A stretch of DNA of 64,000 nt from Providencia vermicola (GTDB taxonomy: Bacteria > Pseudomonadota > Gammaproteobacteria > Enterobacterales > Enterobacteriaceae), in contig NZ_JAGSPI010000004.1 in the NCBI RefSeq assembly GCF_020381325.1, positions 231,588 to 295,587 on the forward strand, read 5' to 3'. A model generated the notes under the pieces. That model was not told the origin of the DNA. It worked only from the letters and a program-made list of their open reading frames with translations, and did no database searches. Both the position numbers and the translations under genes were made by a program. Of the stretch, positions 51,756-62,784 are shown in pieces (position 1 is the stretch's first letter; every line of letters starts with the position of its first letter).

Positions 51756-53065
51756 TACCCCAGCTCCTTCGCTAATTGAGCAAAAACAGCACCACGCTGC
51801 TCAAAGTTTTTAAACTGATCTAAACTGGCGCAGGCTGGGGATAGTAAGACCATATCCCCCGCTTTTAATTGCGGTGCAATTTGGCGCAAGCTTTGCTCCA
51901 TCGTGTCAGTTAATACTGATTTTTCAGGGGCTAATGATGCTAATGCTTTTCCATCACGACCAAAGCAGTATAAATGGTAGTTATCCGCAGCAATATATTG
52001 TTTTAACGATGAAAAATCAGCTGACTTACCATCTCCACCTAACAATAAATAGACTGAGCCATCAACATGCAACCCATTTAATGCGGCTTCGGTGCTGCCC
52101 ACATTGGTGGCTTTGGAGTCGTTAATCCAACGCACACCGTTGTTAAATAACACGAGTTCAAAACGATGTGCTAGCCCTGCATAGGTTTTCAACACCTCAA
52201 TACAAGCTGGACGCGAAATATTCACTGCATCCGCAAGGGCTAACGCAGCCAGTGCGTTCAAATAGTTATGCTGACCCGTCAAGTGCATCTCATTCACGTC
52301 CAACAGTGTTTTACCGTTGACCACCAGCACGCGATTTTTAGTGTCAAAACAATACTTGCCACTGTTCACCCCAAAACCAATACATTCATCAGCGGATTGG
52401 TTTTCAGGCAGCGTTAACGCATCTTGCATATTCACGATACAATTCTGTGCACCATGATAAATTTTTAATTTCGCACCGCGGTATTGTGATAAGCCCAGTG
52501 GATATCTGTCCATATGGTCTTCGCTGATATTCAGTACCGTTGCTGCTGCCGCTTTTAAGCTTGATGTAGTTTCGAGTTGGAAGCTGGATAGTTCTAAAAC
52601 GTACAATGCATGGCCTGAATTGAGCAGAGACAGCGCTGGTGTGCCAATATTGCCCCCCACGCCAACAGAAATTCCCGCCGCCTTTGCCATCTCCCCGACT
52701 AACGAGGTGACTGTGCTTTTTCCGTTTGACCCCGTAATCGCCACAATCGGCGCATCGGCTTCACGACAAAACAGTTCAATATCACCAACAATTTCAATGC
52801 CGTTTTGTGCCGCTTGCTGTAATTGTGGTGTCGCTAACGCAATCCCAGGGCTTGCAACAATCAAATCCGCTTCTTGAAGCCATTCGTTATTCAAACTTCC
52901 ACGATGACACTGCACATTTTCGGGCAGTTTATCCACACCTGGGGGGGTTGCTCGGGTATCCATCACGCGTGGCACAGCACCACGCTCGATGAAAAATTGA
53001 ACGCAAGATAGGCCTGTGACGCCCAGACCTATAATGACAACGTTCTTACCCTGATAATCAACCAT
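51755..53065 (-). CDS. murD: UDP-N-acetylmuramoylalanine--D-glutamate ligase
   Basis: Adds D-Glu to UDP-MurNAc-L-Ala. 436 aa: [21 protein letters not shown] loop [19 protein letters not shown] near residue 110, [10 protein letters not shown] near 180, GLAHRFELV and [15 protein letters not shown] near 310. One base separates it from mraY upstream; it shares a base with ftsW downstream. Confidence 0.98.
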   Translation of the reverse strand: MVDYQGKNVVIIGLGVTGLSCVQFFIERGAVPRVMDTRATPPGVDKLPENVQCHRGSLNNEWLQEADLIVASPGIALATPQLQQAAQNGIEIVGDIELFCREADAPIVAITGSNGKSTVTSLVGEMAKAAGISVGVGGNIGTPALSLLNSGHALYVLELSSFQLETTSSLKAAAATVLNISEDHMDRYPLGLSQYRGAKLKIYHGAQNCIVNMQDALTLPENQSADECIGFGVNSGKYCFDTKNRVLVVNGKTLLDVNEMHLTGQHNYLNALAALALADAVNISRPACIEVLKTYAGLAHRFELVLFNNGVRWINDSKATNVGSTEAALNGLHVDGSVYLLLGGDGKSADFSSLKQYIAADNYHLYCFGRDGKALASLAPEKSVLTDTMEQSLRQIAPQLKAGDMVLLSPACASLDQFKNFEQRGAVFAQLAKELG

Positions 53066-53066
53066 A

Positions 53067-54149
53067 TTAACGCACCTTCAACGTTGCTAGCCCAATCAGT
53101 ACTAGCATCAAGGAAATAATCCAGAAGCGCACGATAACACGAGGTTCTGGCCAGCCTTTCAATTCATAATGGTGGTGAATTGGTGCCATGCGGAAGATCC
53201 GTTGACCACGTAATTTAAACGAACCAACCTGTAAAATAACGGATAAGGTTTCAACCACAAATACCCCACCCATAATCACTAATAGGAATTCTTGGCGCAG
53301 TAAAACGGCGATTGTACCTAATGCACCACCGAGCGCTAGTGAGCCTACATCCCCCATGAAAACTTGTGCTGGGTATGTGTTAAACCAAAGAAAGCCTAAA
53401 CCAGCCCCAACAATAGCAGTGCAAACAATCACCAACTCACCTGCGTGTGGTAAGAATGGAATATGCAAGTAGCCCGCAAAATTGACGTTACCTGTCGCCC
53501 ATGCCACTAATGCAAAACCAGCCGCAACAAATACCGTTGGCATGATGGCTAAGCCATCAAGGCCATCCGTTAAGTTCACCGCATTACTCGTACCGACAAT
53601 CACAAAATACGTCAGTAAAATGTATAACATGCCCAGTTGTGGCATCACATCTTTGAAGAATGGCACAACAAGTTGAGTGGCTGGCGTGTCTTTGCCTATC
53701 GCATACATAGAAAAAGCAACAATTAATGCGATAACGGACTGCCAAAAATATTTCCAACGAGCGATTAAGCCGCGCGTGTCTTTTCTTACCACTTTGCGGT
53801 AATCATCCACAAAACCAACGATGCCGTAGCCGATTAACACCAGCAACACACACCAAACATAAGGATTATCTAAGCGCGCCCACAGTAAAACTGACACTGT
53901 AATTGAAAATAGGATCAACAGACCGCCCATGGTTGGCGTGCCACGCTTACTGAAATGTGACTCAGGGCCTTCGCTACGCACGACTTGCCCAATCTGCATT
54001 TTTTGCAGATAAGCAATCAGGTGCGGCCCCATCCATAACGCAATCGCAAGTGCAGTCAGCAAACCGACAATGGCTCTGAACGTCAGATATGAAAAGACGT
54101 TCAAGACAGAAAACTTGTGGACCAACATTTCGGCAAGCCAGACTAACAT
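53067..54149 (-). CDS. mraY: Phospho-MurNAc-pentapeptide transferase MraY
   Basis: Ten-TM enzyme making lipid I from UDP-MurNAc-pentapeptide and undecaprenyl phosphate. 360 aa. Catalytic motifs GFVDDYRKV near residue 113, [16 protein letters not shown] near 190 and the [15 protein letters not shown] loop near 320. The start is the ATG at 54149, with AGGAG 8 nt upstream; a GTG three codons earlier lies inside the Shine-Dalgarno region. Overlaps the murF 3' end by 7 bp. Confidence 0.98.
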   Translation of the reverse strand: MLVWLAEMLVHKFSVLNVFSYLTFRAIVGLLTALAIALWMGPHLIAYLQKMQIGQVVRSEGPESHFSKRGTPTMGGLLILFSITVSVLLWARLDNPYVWCVLLVLIGYGIVGFVDDYRKVVRKDTRGLIARWKYFWQSVIALIVAFSMYAIGKDTPATQLVVPFFKDVMPQLGMLYILLTYFVIVGTSNAVNLTDGLDGLAIMPTVFVAAGFALVAWATGNVNFAGYLHIPFLPHAGELVIVCTAIVGAGLGFLWFNTYPAQVFMGDVGSLALGGALGTIAVLLRQEFLLVIMGGVFVVETLSVILQVGSFKLRGQRIFRMAPIHHHYELKGWPEPRVIVRFWIISLMLVLIGLATLKVR

Positions 54150-55507
54150 TCGAAGCACTCCTTCAATGCATTCACAACATCTTCCATCGCGGAGCTGCGT
54201 GAACCTTTAACTAAAATGGAAACAACATCATTCTGCTGTGCTAGCGGAATTAGTCGGGTTAATAAATCGCTTTTTACCGTAAAGTGCTCACCACACTCAC
54301 TAAATTCGCTGATCAACTTACTGAGTTCACCAACGCTAAATACTTTATCTAAACCAGCCTGTTTTGCTGCAACACCCACTCGCTGATGGCACTCCTCTGC
54401 GTAGTCACCCAGTTCGCCCATATCACCAACGACTAAAATGCGGTAACCCGGCATTTTTTCCAGTACGTGAATAGCTGCAATCATGGAGCCATCATTGGCA
54501 TTGTAGGTGTCGTCCAATACCACTTTGTGTTCTGCTAAGCGCACAGGAAACAAACGACCTGGCACGGCTTTGGTATTTGCTAAGCCATTTTTGATATCTT
54601 CAAGGCTTGCCCCAACCGATATGGCTAATGCACTCGCCGCTAATACGTTGGCAATATTGTGGACACCAGGCAGTGGTAACGTAATATCAACAGCGCCAAT
54701 TGGCGTATGTAACACAAAATCCGTGGTTAATTGGTTAATTCGAATATCTGTCGGGTAGAAATCAGCTTTAGGCTGTTGTGTTAATGAGTAATACCACACC
54801 GTTTGGCGTGGTTGGAACTGCCATTTTTCACTGTAACTATCCAGATTGACAATTGCCGTCCCTTCTTCTGGGATACCTTGGTAAATTTCACCTTTGGCTT
54901 TTGCTACACCTTCTGGCGAACCAAACCCTGCTAAGTGCGCACCAAATAAATTGTTTACTAATGCCGTTTCTGGCTTAACAATATTAGTGGTGTAGGCAAT
55001 CTCATTTGGGTGGTTAGCCCCCATCTCAATCACAGCAAAATCGTACTCTGGCGTTAAGCGAAACAGCGTTAACGGCACGCCGATATCGTTATTTAAGTTA
55101 CCTGCGGTATATAATGTTTTGCCTCGCTCAGCCAAGATAGATGCCGTCATTTCTTTCACAGACGTTTTACCCGATGAACCTGTTAAACCAACAATGCGAG
55201 CACTCACTTGCTGGCGAACCCAGGCAGCCAGTTGCCCCATTGCGATACGGGTATCATCTACAACCACTTGTGGGCAATTTACGGCCAGTTGGCTCTCGAC
55301 TAATAAGGCTTTTGCGCCGTCGGCCACCACTTGCTCAGCAAAATGATGAGCATCAAAACGTTCCCCTTTAAGGGCAATAAACAAACCGTTCTCACCAATT
55401 TTACGGCTGTCTGTGCTAACGCTTTCAAGCTCAAGTTCGCAGTTAGAGGCAAACTCAATCCGCCCTGAAGTAATTTTTGCGAGTTGCGTGAGGGTTAATG
55501 GGATCAT
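54143..55507 (-). CDS. murF: UDP-MurNAc-tripeptide--D-alanyl-D-alanine ligase
   Basis: Adds D-Ala-D-Ala to complete the pentapeptide precursor. 454 aa Mur ligase: N-terminal [27 protein letters not shown]-loop [15 protein letters not shown] near residue 106, [12 protein letters not shown] near 160 and [16 protein letters not shown] near 330. Overlaps murE by 4 bp and mraY by 7 bp. Confidence 0.98.
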   Translation of the reverse strand: MIPLTLTQLAKITSGRIEFASNCELELESVSTDSRKIGENGLFIALKGERFDAHHFAEQVVADGAKALLVESQLAVNCPQVVVDDTRIAMGQLAAWVRQQVSARIVGLTGSSGKTSVKEMTASILAERGKTLYTAGNLNNDIGVPLTLFRLTPEYDFAVIEMGANHPNEIAYTTNIVKPETALVNNLFGAHLAGFGSPEGVAKAKGEIYQGIPEEGTAIVNLDSYSEKWQFQPRQTVWYYSLTQQPKADFYPTDIRINQLTTDFVLHTPIGAVDITLPLPGVHNIANVLAASALAISVGASLEDIKNGLANTKAVPGRLFPVRLAEHKVVLDDTYNANDGSMIAAIHVLEKMPGYRILVVGDMGELGDYAEECHQRVGVAAKQAGLDKVFSVGELSKLISEFSECGEHFTVKSDLLTRLIPLAQQNDVVSILVKGSRSSAMEDVVNALKECFEC

Positions 55508-56991
55508 GCTATCACCCCCAATAACCGTGCCACCGTTAATCGATCGGAATAATCTAACTTGCGATTACCAATAATTTGGTAGTCTTCATGCCCCTTCCCT
55601 GCAAGGACAATCACATCATCGGGTGAGGCTTGCAAAATAGTATTAGTTACTGCTTCTGGACGCCCTGGTATCGCTAGCGCACGGCTTGAATCCAGTAAGC
55701 CCGCCATAATATCGTTGATAATATCCATTGGGTCTTCACTGCGAGGATTATCGTCAGTGATAATGATTTTATCTGCCCACTCTTCTGCCGCAGCCCCCAT
55801 AAGTGGGCGCTTACCTTTATCGCGATCTCCACCACAACCAAACACACACCAAAGCTGCCCTTTACAATGTAAACGAGCTGCTGCAAGGGCTTTTTCTAAT
55901 GCGTCAGGTGTATGTGCATAATCGACAACAACAGTTGGTTTGTTCGGTGCACTGAAGACTTCCATTCGGCCACAAACTGGTGAAAGAGATGAGGTCGATG
56001 CTAATAATTGCTCGAGTGGATAATCCATCATTAACAATGTCGCCATCGCAACTAATAAGTTACTGACGTTAAACGCCCCCATTAATGGACTTTCAAATGC
56101 GCCGTTACCCCACGTGGAATCAAAATGAATCGTCGCGCCTTTATCGTGGTATTCCACTTCAGTGGCTTTTAACCATGGCCCTTGCCAGCTTGCTGGAATA
56201 CGATTTTCCATCGTCACCGCACATGCTTGTGGTAGGCGCTGTAACCATTTCAGCCCAACGTCATCATCAGCATTAATAATTTGATTTTTAGTTTGATGCG
56301 TCGAGAAAAGTAACCATTTTGCCGATTCATAATTTTCCATATCACCATGGTAATCAAGGTGATCACGACTTAGGTTAGTGAACACTGCGGCGGCGAATTG
56401 CAATGCCGCGACACGCCCTTGTACTAAACCGTGGGAAGACACTTCCATCGCAGTCAATGTGGCTTTTTTATTTAATAGCTGCGTAAGTTCTAACTGAATA
56501 TCTACCGCAGAGCCTGTGGTATTCTCCGTTGGTGAAACCTGCCCTAATAAACCATTTCCAACAGTCCCCATCACAGCGCTTGTCTCACCAAGGCCTTTCG
56601 CCCACTGTGCAATCAGTTGGGTTGTTGTTGTTTTACCATTTGTTCCCGTCACGCCTACTAATTTCATTTTGGCAGAAGGCTGGTCATAAAACTCACCTGC
56701 CAGTGCAGATAAACGATTGTTTAAGTCATTGAGGTAAATCACTGGCACGCCATGAACAAAACGAACTTCGCCTTCCTCAGCTTCACCTTGCGCCTCTGCA
56801 ATCACAGCACCAACCCCTTGTGCAATCGCTTGAGGAATATAATGCCTACCATCCGACTGGTGGCCTTTTATGGCAATAAACAGATCACCCGCGGCAGCCT
56901 TCCGACTGTCTAGCGTCATCTCACGCAGTGAGATAGGAGTTGTGCTTACACCAAATGGCGCAAGAAGATCACAAAGATTACGATCTGCCAC
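55504..56991 (-). CDS. murE: UDP-MurNAc-tripeptide synthetase (meso-DAP adding)
   Basis: Adds the third residue of the stem peptide. 495 aa: [27 protein letters not shown]-loop [18 protein letters not shown] near residue 113, [16 protein letters not shown] near 205 and [15 protein letters not shown] near 350. The DNPRSEDP motif near 410 is the signature for meso-diaminopimelate, so the peptidoglycan is DAP-type. Overlaps ftsI by 14 bp. Confidence 0.98.
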   Translation of the reverse strand: MADRNLCDLLAPFGVSTTPISLREMTLDSRKAAAGDLFIAIKGHQSDGRHYIPQAIAQGVGAVIAEAQGEAEEGEVRFVHGVPVIYLNDLNNRLSALAGEFYDQPSAKMKLVGVTGTNGKTTTTQLIAQWAKGLGETSAVMGTVGNGLLGQVSPTENTTGSAVDIQLELTQLLNKKATLTAMEVSSHGLVQGRVAALQFAAAVFTNLSRDHLDYHGDMENYESAKWLLFSTHQTKNQIINADDDVGLKWLQRLPQACAVTMENRIPASWQGPWLKATEVEYHDKGATIHFDSTWGNGAFESPLMGAFNVSNLLVAMATLLMMDYPLEQLLASTSSLSPVCGRMEVFSAPNKPTVVVDYAHTPDALEKALAAARLHCKGQLWCVFGCGGDRDKGKRPLMGAAAEEWADKIIITDDNPRSEDPMDIINDIMAGLLDSSRALAIPGRPEAVTNTILQASPDDVIVLAGKGHEDYQIIGNRKLDYSDRLTVARLLGVIA

Positions 56992-58744
56992 TTTTAACCT
57001 CTTTTTGACTGTTCACAATTTCATTTTTATCATCAGGTTGTAACGCATCTGGCTCAATATTCATCAGTCGTAAGACTCCGCCCATAATCGAACCAAACAC
57101 AGGAGCAGAAACTGCCCCTCCGTAGTATTTACCACCACTTGGCTCGTTGATTAATACAACAAGCGCATAACGTGGATTACTTGCAGGTGCTACACCCGCT
57201 GCGTAAGCGAGATATTTTTCAACGTATCGCCCTTCGGGGCCGACTTTTTTCGCAGTACCTGTTTTAATGGCAATACGGTAACCTTTAATCGCGGCACGTG
57301 CACCACCACCACCAGGCAGAGCGACACTTTCCATCATATGCACCACAGTACGCATAATTGGCTCAGGGAAAACACGAGTTCCAGGTACTGGTGGGTCAAC
57401 TTTTGTGATAGATAGCGGCCTATAGATACCAAAACTACCAATTGTTGCGTAGGCTCGCGCTAATTGTAACGGTGTTACCATTTGCCCATAGCCAAAAGAA
57501 AAGGTGGCCCTATCTAAATCAGACCACCGTGTTTTTTTACTTGGAAAGATGCCACTACTTTCCCCGACTAACCCCAGATTAGTCGGCTTGCCAAACCCAA
57601 AGCGGCTATACACATCCACCAGCTCTGTGGCAGGCATCGCTAACGCCAGTTTAGAAACACCCACGTTACTCGACTTCTGTAAAATTCCAGTAATCGTTAA
57701 TTCCGCATAGCGCGCAACGTCTTTAATTTCATGTCCACTAATACGATATGGATAGGTATTAATGACTGAGTTTTCTTTAATAATTTTGTTGTGCAATGCG
57801 CTCATTACCACCATTGGTTTTACTGTTGAACCTGGTTCAAAAATATCGGTAATTGCGCGATTACGCATGGCATCCATTGCTGTGCCAGCAAGGTTATTTG
57901 GGTTATACGATGGGCTATTGGCCATCGCCAATATTTCCCCAGTATGTACATCCACTAAAATTGCCACACCTGATTCCGCTTTATTTTCTTGCACGCCGCG
58001 AGTCAGTTCACGATAAACAATTGATTGAATGCGTTCATCGATACTTAATGTCAGGTTATGCGCCGCTTGGCTATCGACGGATGAAATCGTTTCGATCACG
58101 CGACCATTGCGGTCTTTACGAACCGTACGCTCTCCTGGAGCGCCTTTTAACCAGCGGTCAAAACTTTTTTCAACACCTTCAATACCTTCACCATCAATGT
58201 TTGTCACACCTAACAAGTGTGCTGTCACAGGGCCTGAAGGGTAATAACGGCGAGATTCTTTGCGCAGATAGATACCTGGAATTTTTAATTTTTTAACGTA
58301 GTCACCGATAGACGGGTTAACTTGACGCGCTAAATATACAAAACGGCCACGCGGGTTGGCCGATATTTTCTTGGTAATTTGCTCGAGTGGAATTTCGAGT
58401 GCGTCTGCAAGCGCTTTCCAGTGCTCATCATTGCTAATGCCACCTTTTTCAAACACTTCTTTTGGATCTGCCCAAATTGCATTAACTGGCACGCTGACCG
58501 CGAGTTGCCGACCTTCACGATCGCTAATCATCCCCCGAGCCGTTGCCACTTCTTGAACACGCAAAGAGCGCATATCCCCTTCTTTAACCAGTTTTTCAGG
58601 GGCAATAATTTGCAGGTAAGCCACGCGCGTTAATAACCCTGCTAGCGCTAAGACAATACACCCGCACAGCAAAATAAAGCGCCAGCGGACAAAGCTGGTA
58701 CTTTCTTCTTGTTTCTTATTTTTTGCTGTTTTTGGTGCTTTCAT
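56978..58744 (-). CDS. ftsI: Septal peptidoglycan transpeptidase FtsI (PBP3)
   Basis: Class B penicillin-binding protein for septal crosslinking. 588 aa: short cytoplasmic N terminus, one TM ([21 protein letters not shown], about 24-44), pedestal domain with [19 protein letters not shown], and the transpeptidase domain with EPGSTVKP (active Ser near 306), KSSN near 357 and [10 protein letters not shown] near 490. Follows ftsL by 12 bp. Confidence 0.98.
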   Translation of the reverse strand: MKAPKTAKNKKQEESTSFVRWRFILLCGCIVLALAGLLTRVAYLQIIAPEKLVKEGDMRSLRVQEVATARGMISDREGRQLAVSVPVNAIWADPKEVFEKGGISNDEHWKALADALEIPLEQITKKISANPRGRFVYLARQVNPSIGDYVKKLKIPGIYLRKESRRYYPSGPVTAHLLGVTNIDGEGIEGVEKSFDRWLKGAPGERTVRKDRNGRVIETISSVDSQAAHNLTLSIDERIQSIVYRELTRGVQENKAESGVAILVDVHTGEILAMANSPSYNPNNLAGTAMDAMRNRAITDIFEPGSTVKPMVVMSALHNKIIKENSVINTYPYRISGHEIKDVARYAELTITGILQKSSNVGVSKLALAMPATELVDVYSRFGFGKPTNLGLVGESSGIFPSKKTRWSDLDRATFSFGYGQMVTPLQLARAYATIGSFGIYRPLSITKVDPPVPGTRVFPEPIMRTVVHMMESVALPGGGGARAAIKGYRIAIKTGTAKKVGPEGRYVEKYLAYAAGVAPASNPRYALVVLINEPSGGKYYGGAVSAPVFGSIMGGVLRLMNIEPDALQPDDKNEIVNSQKEVKSGRS

Positions 58745-58756
58745 TGGGAACCTTTT

Positions 58757-59077
58757 TTATTGTTGAGAAACAATAATTTTTTCTTGTGATGGCTCAACTT
58801 GAACCATCTGTAATTTATCAACAGACAAACGCTCAATACGGCTATGGCTCGCTAATGCGTTTTCCTCGAGGATCAGATTGCGCCATTCAATATCCAACGA
58901 ATCTTTTTCTTCGTACAATTTGTCTTTAGCTGCGGTTAATAAGCGAGTTTCATGTGCCGTTGTAACCACAAATACAGCACTGATAATAATCGCAGCCAAT
59001 AAAATCAAAGGAACGATACCGTAGCGAAATAAATCACGTCCAATTACGCGTGCTAGGCTGTGCCTTTCAGGAACCAT
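58757..59077 (-). CDS. ftsL: Cell division protein FtsL
   Basis: Small bitopic divisome protein that pairs with FtsB and FtsQ. 106 aa: membrane segment ([20 protein letters not shown], about 22-41), then a periplasmic coiled coil ([37 protein letters not shown]). Shorter at the N terminus than E. coli FtsL (121 aa). The start overlaps the last base of rsmH. Confidence 0.96.
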   Translation of the reverse strand: MVPERHSLARVIGRDLFRYGIVPLILLAAIIISAVFVVTTAHETRLLTAAKDKLYEEKDSLDIEWRNLILEENALASHSRIERLSVDKLQMVQVEPSQEKIIVSQQ

Positions 59078-60030
59078 TATTGCGTCGCCTTTTCTGCAAA
59101 ACGCAGCACAGAACTTCGTGCGCGTGGGTTTTCGTCAATTTCATTATCCGAAGGCTTCATTTTGCCTAAGTCACGTAACTGCGCGGCACCTAATGCTTTA
59201 ATTTGCGTTTCTGTCAGTGGGATCCCAGCAGGCACACTTGGCCCTTTACTGTTTTTACGGATAAATTGTTTAACTAATCTGTCTTCCAAAGAGTGAAAAC
59301 TGATAACTGACAAACGCCCTTCTGGTGCTAAAACCTTCATCGCACCGTTTAGTGCCTGCTCAATCTCTTCCAGCTCACTATTGATGTAGATACGAATAGC
59401 CTGAAAGCTACGAGTTGCAGGATGTTTATGTCGATCTTTCATCGGGCTGACTTTTGAAATTAATTCAGCCAGATGGCGTGTCCGTGTTAATGGTTCTTCT
59501 TCGGGGTTATGGTTTCGTTCCACAATCGCCCTAGCGATACGCTTCGAAAAACGCTCCTCGCCAAAGGTTTTCAACACCCATGCAATGTCATCAGCCTCTG
59601 CGTTCATTAACCATTGCTGTGCCGATTGCCCTTTGGTTGGGTCCATGCGCATATCCAATGGCCCGTCTCGCATAAATGAAAACCCTCTTTCTGGGTCATC
59701 CAATTGCGGTGAAGACACGCCTAAATCCAATAAAACACCATCAATTTGCCCCGCTAACCCTTCTTCTTCCACATATTGTGCAATGTCAGAGAACGGGCCA
59801 TGCTTAATCATAAAACGCGGGTCATCGATGGCTTCAGCAGCTTTAATTGCCTCTGGGTCACGGTCAATGGCGATTAAACGCCCGTGCTCACCCAATTGAC
59901 TTAAAATTAAGCGAGAATGCCCACCTCGACCAAAAGTGCCATCGATATAAATACCGTTTGGCTTAATATTCAAGCCATTAACGGCTTCATCTAATAATAC
60001 GGTTACGTGCTTAAATTGCTGTTGCGTCAT
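59077..60030 (-). CDS. rsmH: 16S rRNA (cytosine1402-N4)-methyltransferase
   Basis: SAM-dependent enzyme (older name MraW) that modifies C1402 in the ribosomal P site. 317 aa: [16 protein letters not shown] motif [14 protein letters not shown] near residue 31, [19 protein letters not shown] near 100 and [16 protein letters not shown] near 250. Between mraZ (2-bp gap) and ftsL. Confidence 0.98.
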   Translation of the reverse strand: MTQQQFKHVTVLLDEAVNGLNIKPNGIYIDGTFGRGGHSRLILSQLGEHGRLIAIDRDPEAIKAAEAIDDPRFMIKHGPFSDIAQYVEEEGLAGQIDGVLLDLGVSSPQLDDPERGFSFMRDGPLDMRMDPTKGQSAQQWLMNAEADDIAWVLKTFGEERFSKRIARAIVERNHNPEEEPLTRTRHLAELISKVSPMKDRHKHPATRSFQAIRIYINSELEEIEQALNGAMKVLAPEGRLSVISFHSLEDRLVKQFIRKNSKGPSVPAGIPLTETQIKALGAAQLRDLGKMKPSDNEIDENPRARSSVLRFAEKATQ

Positions 60031-60032
60031 TG

Positions 60033-60491
60033 TTATAGTGACAAATCCTGTAAGCGGGCTGAGAGTGGTTCAGTGGTGAGACGCTCTGCAGCGATATCAT
60101 TTTCCACTTGTTTGTACCAAGTTTGCTCATCCCAAAGTTCAAATTTATTAATCTGGCCAACCAACATGACCTCTTTGGTTAGCCCTGCGTGTTGGCGCAA
60201 TGTATTGGCTAACAAAAGACGTCCTGCATTATCCATCTGGCATTCGCTAGCATGACCCAGTAAAAGCCGTTGTACACGTCGTTCTGCTTCATTCATGGTG
60301 GATAATCGAGACAGCTTTTCTTCAATGATTTCCCATTCAGGCAAGGTATAAAGCAGCAGGCACGGCTGGTGAAGGTCAATGGTACAGACCATTTGCCCTT
60401 TTGCTTCCTCGGTCAGCATTCCTCGATAACGAGTAGGCACGGTTAGCCGCCCTTTGCTGTCGAGATTAACCAGTGTTGCCCCACGAAACAT
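60033..60491 (-). CDS. mraZ: Transcriptional regulator MraZ
   Basis: AbrB-like DNA-binding protein that represses the dcw operon in E. coli. 152 aa with two SpoVT/AbrB-type halves: [23 protein letters not shown] at the N terminus and [24 protein letters not shown] in the second half. First gene of the dcw cluster. Three MraZ-type boxes lie 30-55 bp upstream, indicating autoregulation. Confidence 0.97.
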   Translation of the reverse strand: MFRGATLVNLDSKGRLTVPTRYRGMLTEEAKGQMVCTIDLHQPCLLLYTLPEWEIIEEKLSRLSTMNEAERRVQRLLLGHASECQMDNAGRLLLANTLRQHAGLTKEVMLVGQINKFELWDEQTWYKQVENDIAAERLTTEPLSARLQDLSL

Positions 60492-60521
60492 ACCCGATTA
60501 AACCCCTTTTATTTCCTTGCT

Positions 60522-60546
60522 ACCCACTTTACCCCACAATTCTCCA
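60522..60546 (-). promoter_or_regulatory. MraZ boxes (three TGGGN-type direct repeats)
   Basis: Reading the minus strand: TGGAG, TGGGG and TGGGT separated by 5-nt spacers, so a 10-bp period. This is the known E. coli MraZ site layout (TGGGN repeats with 5-nt spacers). The first box has one mismatch. Located between the promoter and the mraZ start. Confidence 0.85.
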
Positions 60547-60553
60547 CATATAA

Positions 60554-60583
60554 AGTTTACGAATGGTATGAAAACCTTGTCAA
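60554..60583 (-). promoter_or_regulatory. Candidate mra (dcw) promoter
   Basis: Minus strand TTGACA (60578-60583), 18-nt spacer, TAAACT (60554-60559). Transcription would begin near 60547, at the first MraZ box, which fits repression by MraZ. Confidence 0.65.
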
Positions 60584-61080
60584 GCCAGTCACACCTAGCT
60601 TTAGGTTTATTTACAGAACAATTCAGAAAATAGAAGGACGGGTAAAATCTTACTTGGAAAGAAAATAAGAAATAACAAATTGATATAATTAGCTTATTTT
60701 ATAAATTTCGCACAAAATAGCAAAGTGGCTGTTTATTGTTTAAAAATCATACAAACGAGGCTAAATCCAATCTCTATCTCATTTTTAATCAGTGTATTTC
60801 GTACCAATTCTTTACTTTTAATCTGTTCGTAAAACAGTGTTGATGCACTGTAAAGATAAAAACGCCCCTCCAGCAAAATAAAATCGTTATATTTCATTGA
60901 ACTAAACAACTGTTTTAATAAACAGTATTAAAATTACAAGCGCAGTGACCAACCCAATGCAAACCTAGGCAAAATCCTTTTTTATTTTTGTTTTTATCGC
61001 ATTTAGCTTTTGTTACAAAATAAATAAATAATCGATTAGGATAATTCCTAAAGTTAAATATTTACTTATTTTTAGCCTAC
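60584..61080. other. Gene-free AT-rich stretch between cra and mraZ
   Basis: About 500 bp with no credible ORF; AT-rich, with A/T runs. Nothing else identified. Confidence 0.4.
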
Positions 61081-61112
61081 AAAAAAAGGGCACCTACATT
61101 ATAGGGGCCCTT
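61081..61112 (-). terminator. Intrinsic terminator of cra
   Basis: GC-rich stem AAGGGCACCTA / TAGGGGCCCTT with one mismatch, followed on the minus strand by seven U. It lies about 78 bp past the cra stop. Confidence 0.8.
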
Positions 61113-61189
61113 ATATTACTCATAATCGTGATCAACATCACTCATTATTGAATGGCTTTACACTGATCGCCTAAAGTTACGGCTATCTT

Positions 61190-62206
61190 TTATTGCTTAC
61201 GACCTAAACTTCCACGACGACATAAGTCACGACGAATTCGAGTGATACCCGCATCGGGTTTTTGCTTTTCATCGAGGCTAGCTAATACTAGCTCTAAGAT
61301 ACGCTCTGCAATATCACGATGGCGCTGAGCAAGTGACAGCACAGGGCAACCGAGGAAATCCAATAATTCGTTATCCCCAAAAGTCGCAATAACCATATGC
61401 TCAGGCAAACGGCCACTACGTTTAAGAGCCACATCCAGTACGCCTTGGAGTAAGGAAAAGGATGTTGTAAATAACGCATCTGGCATCTCATTACCGCTGT
61501 CGAGCCAATTCGCAAATACTTCTGCGGCAGAATCTCGCTCGTAGCTATTTGCATACAAATAGTCAACTTCACGTTCACGCGTATCGCCATTCCATGCTTT
61601 ACGGAAACCTTGTTCACGTAAATAGCTGACAGACAGTTCAGGTAATGCCCCTAAGTACAATACCGATTCAGCTTTGAATTTACGCAATTCAGCTGAAATC
61701 ATGAAAGCATCTTCTTGGTCATCTCCTACAACGCTAATAAAGTGCTCTTTTTCAAGCGCTCTATCCAGTGCGATGATAGGAAGTGAACGGTTCGCCCAAC
61801 GCTGATAAAAAGGGTGCTCTGGCGGAAGTGCAGTCGACACAATAATAGCATCAACTTGGCGCTGTAAAAGGTGCTCAACACAACGGATTTCGTTGTCAGG
61901 TTGATCTTCAGAACACGCGATTAGCAGTTGGTAGCCACGTTGACGTGCCTGCCTTTCTAGATAATTTGCTATACGTGTATAGCTGGTATTTTCCAGATCA
62001 GGGATCACTAACCCAATGGAACGGGTGCGCCCTGCACGTAACCCCGCAGCAACTGCATTTGGATGGTAATTGTGCTCTCTGACGACTGCCATCACTTTTT
62101 CAACAGTTTTATCGCTGACTCGATACTGCTTGGCCTTGCCGTTGATCACATAACTAGCCGTTGTGCGGGAAACACCCGCTAGACGGGCTATCTCATCCAG
62201 TTTCAC
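61190..62206 (-). CDS. cra: Catabolite repressor/activator Cra (FruR)
   Basis: LacI-family regulator of carbon flow, released by fructose 1-phosphate. 338 aa: N-terminal [26 protein letters not shown] with hinge helix [16 protein letters not shown], then a sugar-binding domain ([19 protein letters not shown]...LPIIALDR). The sequence tracks E. coli Cra closely. Between ilvH and mraZ, as in E. coli. Confidence 0.97.
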   Translation of the reverse strand: MKLDEIARLAGVSRTTASYVINGKAKQYRVSDKTVEKVMAVVREHNYHPNAVAAGLRAGRTRSIGLVIPDLENTSYTRIANYLERQARQRGYQLLIACSEDQPDNEIRCVEHLLQRQVDAIIVSTALPPEHPFYQRWANRSLPIIALDRALEKEHFISVVGDDQEDAFMISAELRKFKAESVLYLGALPELSVSYLREQGFRKAWNGDTREREVDYLYANSYERDSAAEVFANWLDSGNEMPDALFTTSFSLLQGVLDVALKRSGRLPEHMVIATFGDNELLDFLGCPVLSLAQRHRDIAERILELVLASLDEKQKPDAGITRIRRDLCRRGSLGRKQ

Positions 62207-62290
62207 GTTAACCTCTTTTTAATTTCGGGAGCAGCCTCGAGTCATTCGAGGCCTTATATCCGAGTATTCTACCTTTGGAAGATAAATTTT

Positions 62291-62782
62291 TCACCGCATA
62301 ATTTTGTCACCACGTGAAACACCGACAATACCCGAGCGTACAACTTCAACAATTTCAGCAACACCACGTACTGATTCGATGAAAGCATCCAGTTTATCGC
62401 TTGTTCCTGCGAGCTGAACGGTATAAAGCGTTGGTGTAACATCAACGATTTGCCCACGGAAAATATCTGCGCAGCGTTTCACTTCATCACGCCCATAACC
62501 AGACGCTTGAAGCTTCACTAACATGATCTCACGCTCGATATGTGCTGAAGCCGTCAGCTCACTCACACGCAGAACATCCACCAGCTTGTGCAACTGTTTC
62601 TCAATTTGCTCAAGAACTTTCGCATCGCCTTTTGTTTGGATAGTCATTCGTGACAACGTTGGGTCATCAGTGGGTGCAACCGTCAAACTTTCAATATTAT
62701 AACCACGTTGAGAAAACAGACCTATGACACGAGACAAAGCACCTGATTCATTTTCTAATAAAACGGATAAAATACGACGCAT
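62291..62782 (-). CDS. ilvH: Acetolactate synthase III small (regulatory) subunit
   Basis: Valine-sensing subunit of AHAS III. 163 aa: N-terminal ACT domain [32 protein letters not shown], then a C-terminal domain ([29 protein letters not shown]). It starts 2 bp after ilvI on the same strand. Confidence 0.98.
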   Translation of the reverse strand: MRRILSVLLENESGALSRVIGLFSQRGYNIESLTVAPTDDPTLSRMTIQTKGDAKVLEQIEKQLHKLVDVLRVSELTASAHIEREIMLVKLQASGYGRDEVKRCADIFRGQIVDVTPTLYTVQLAGTSDKLDAFIESVRGVAEIVEVVRSGIVGVSRGDKIMR

Positions 62783-62784
62783 AA

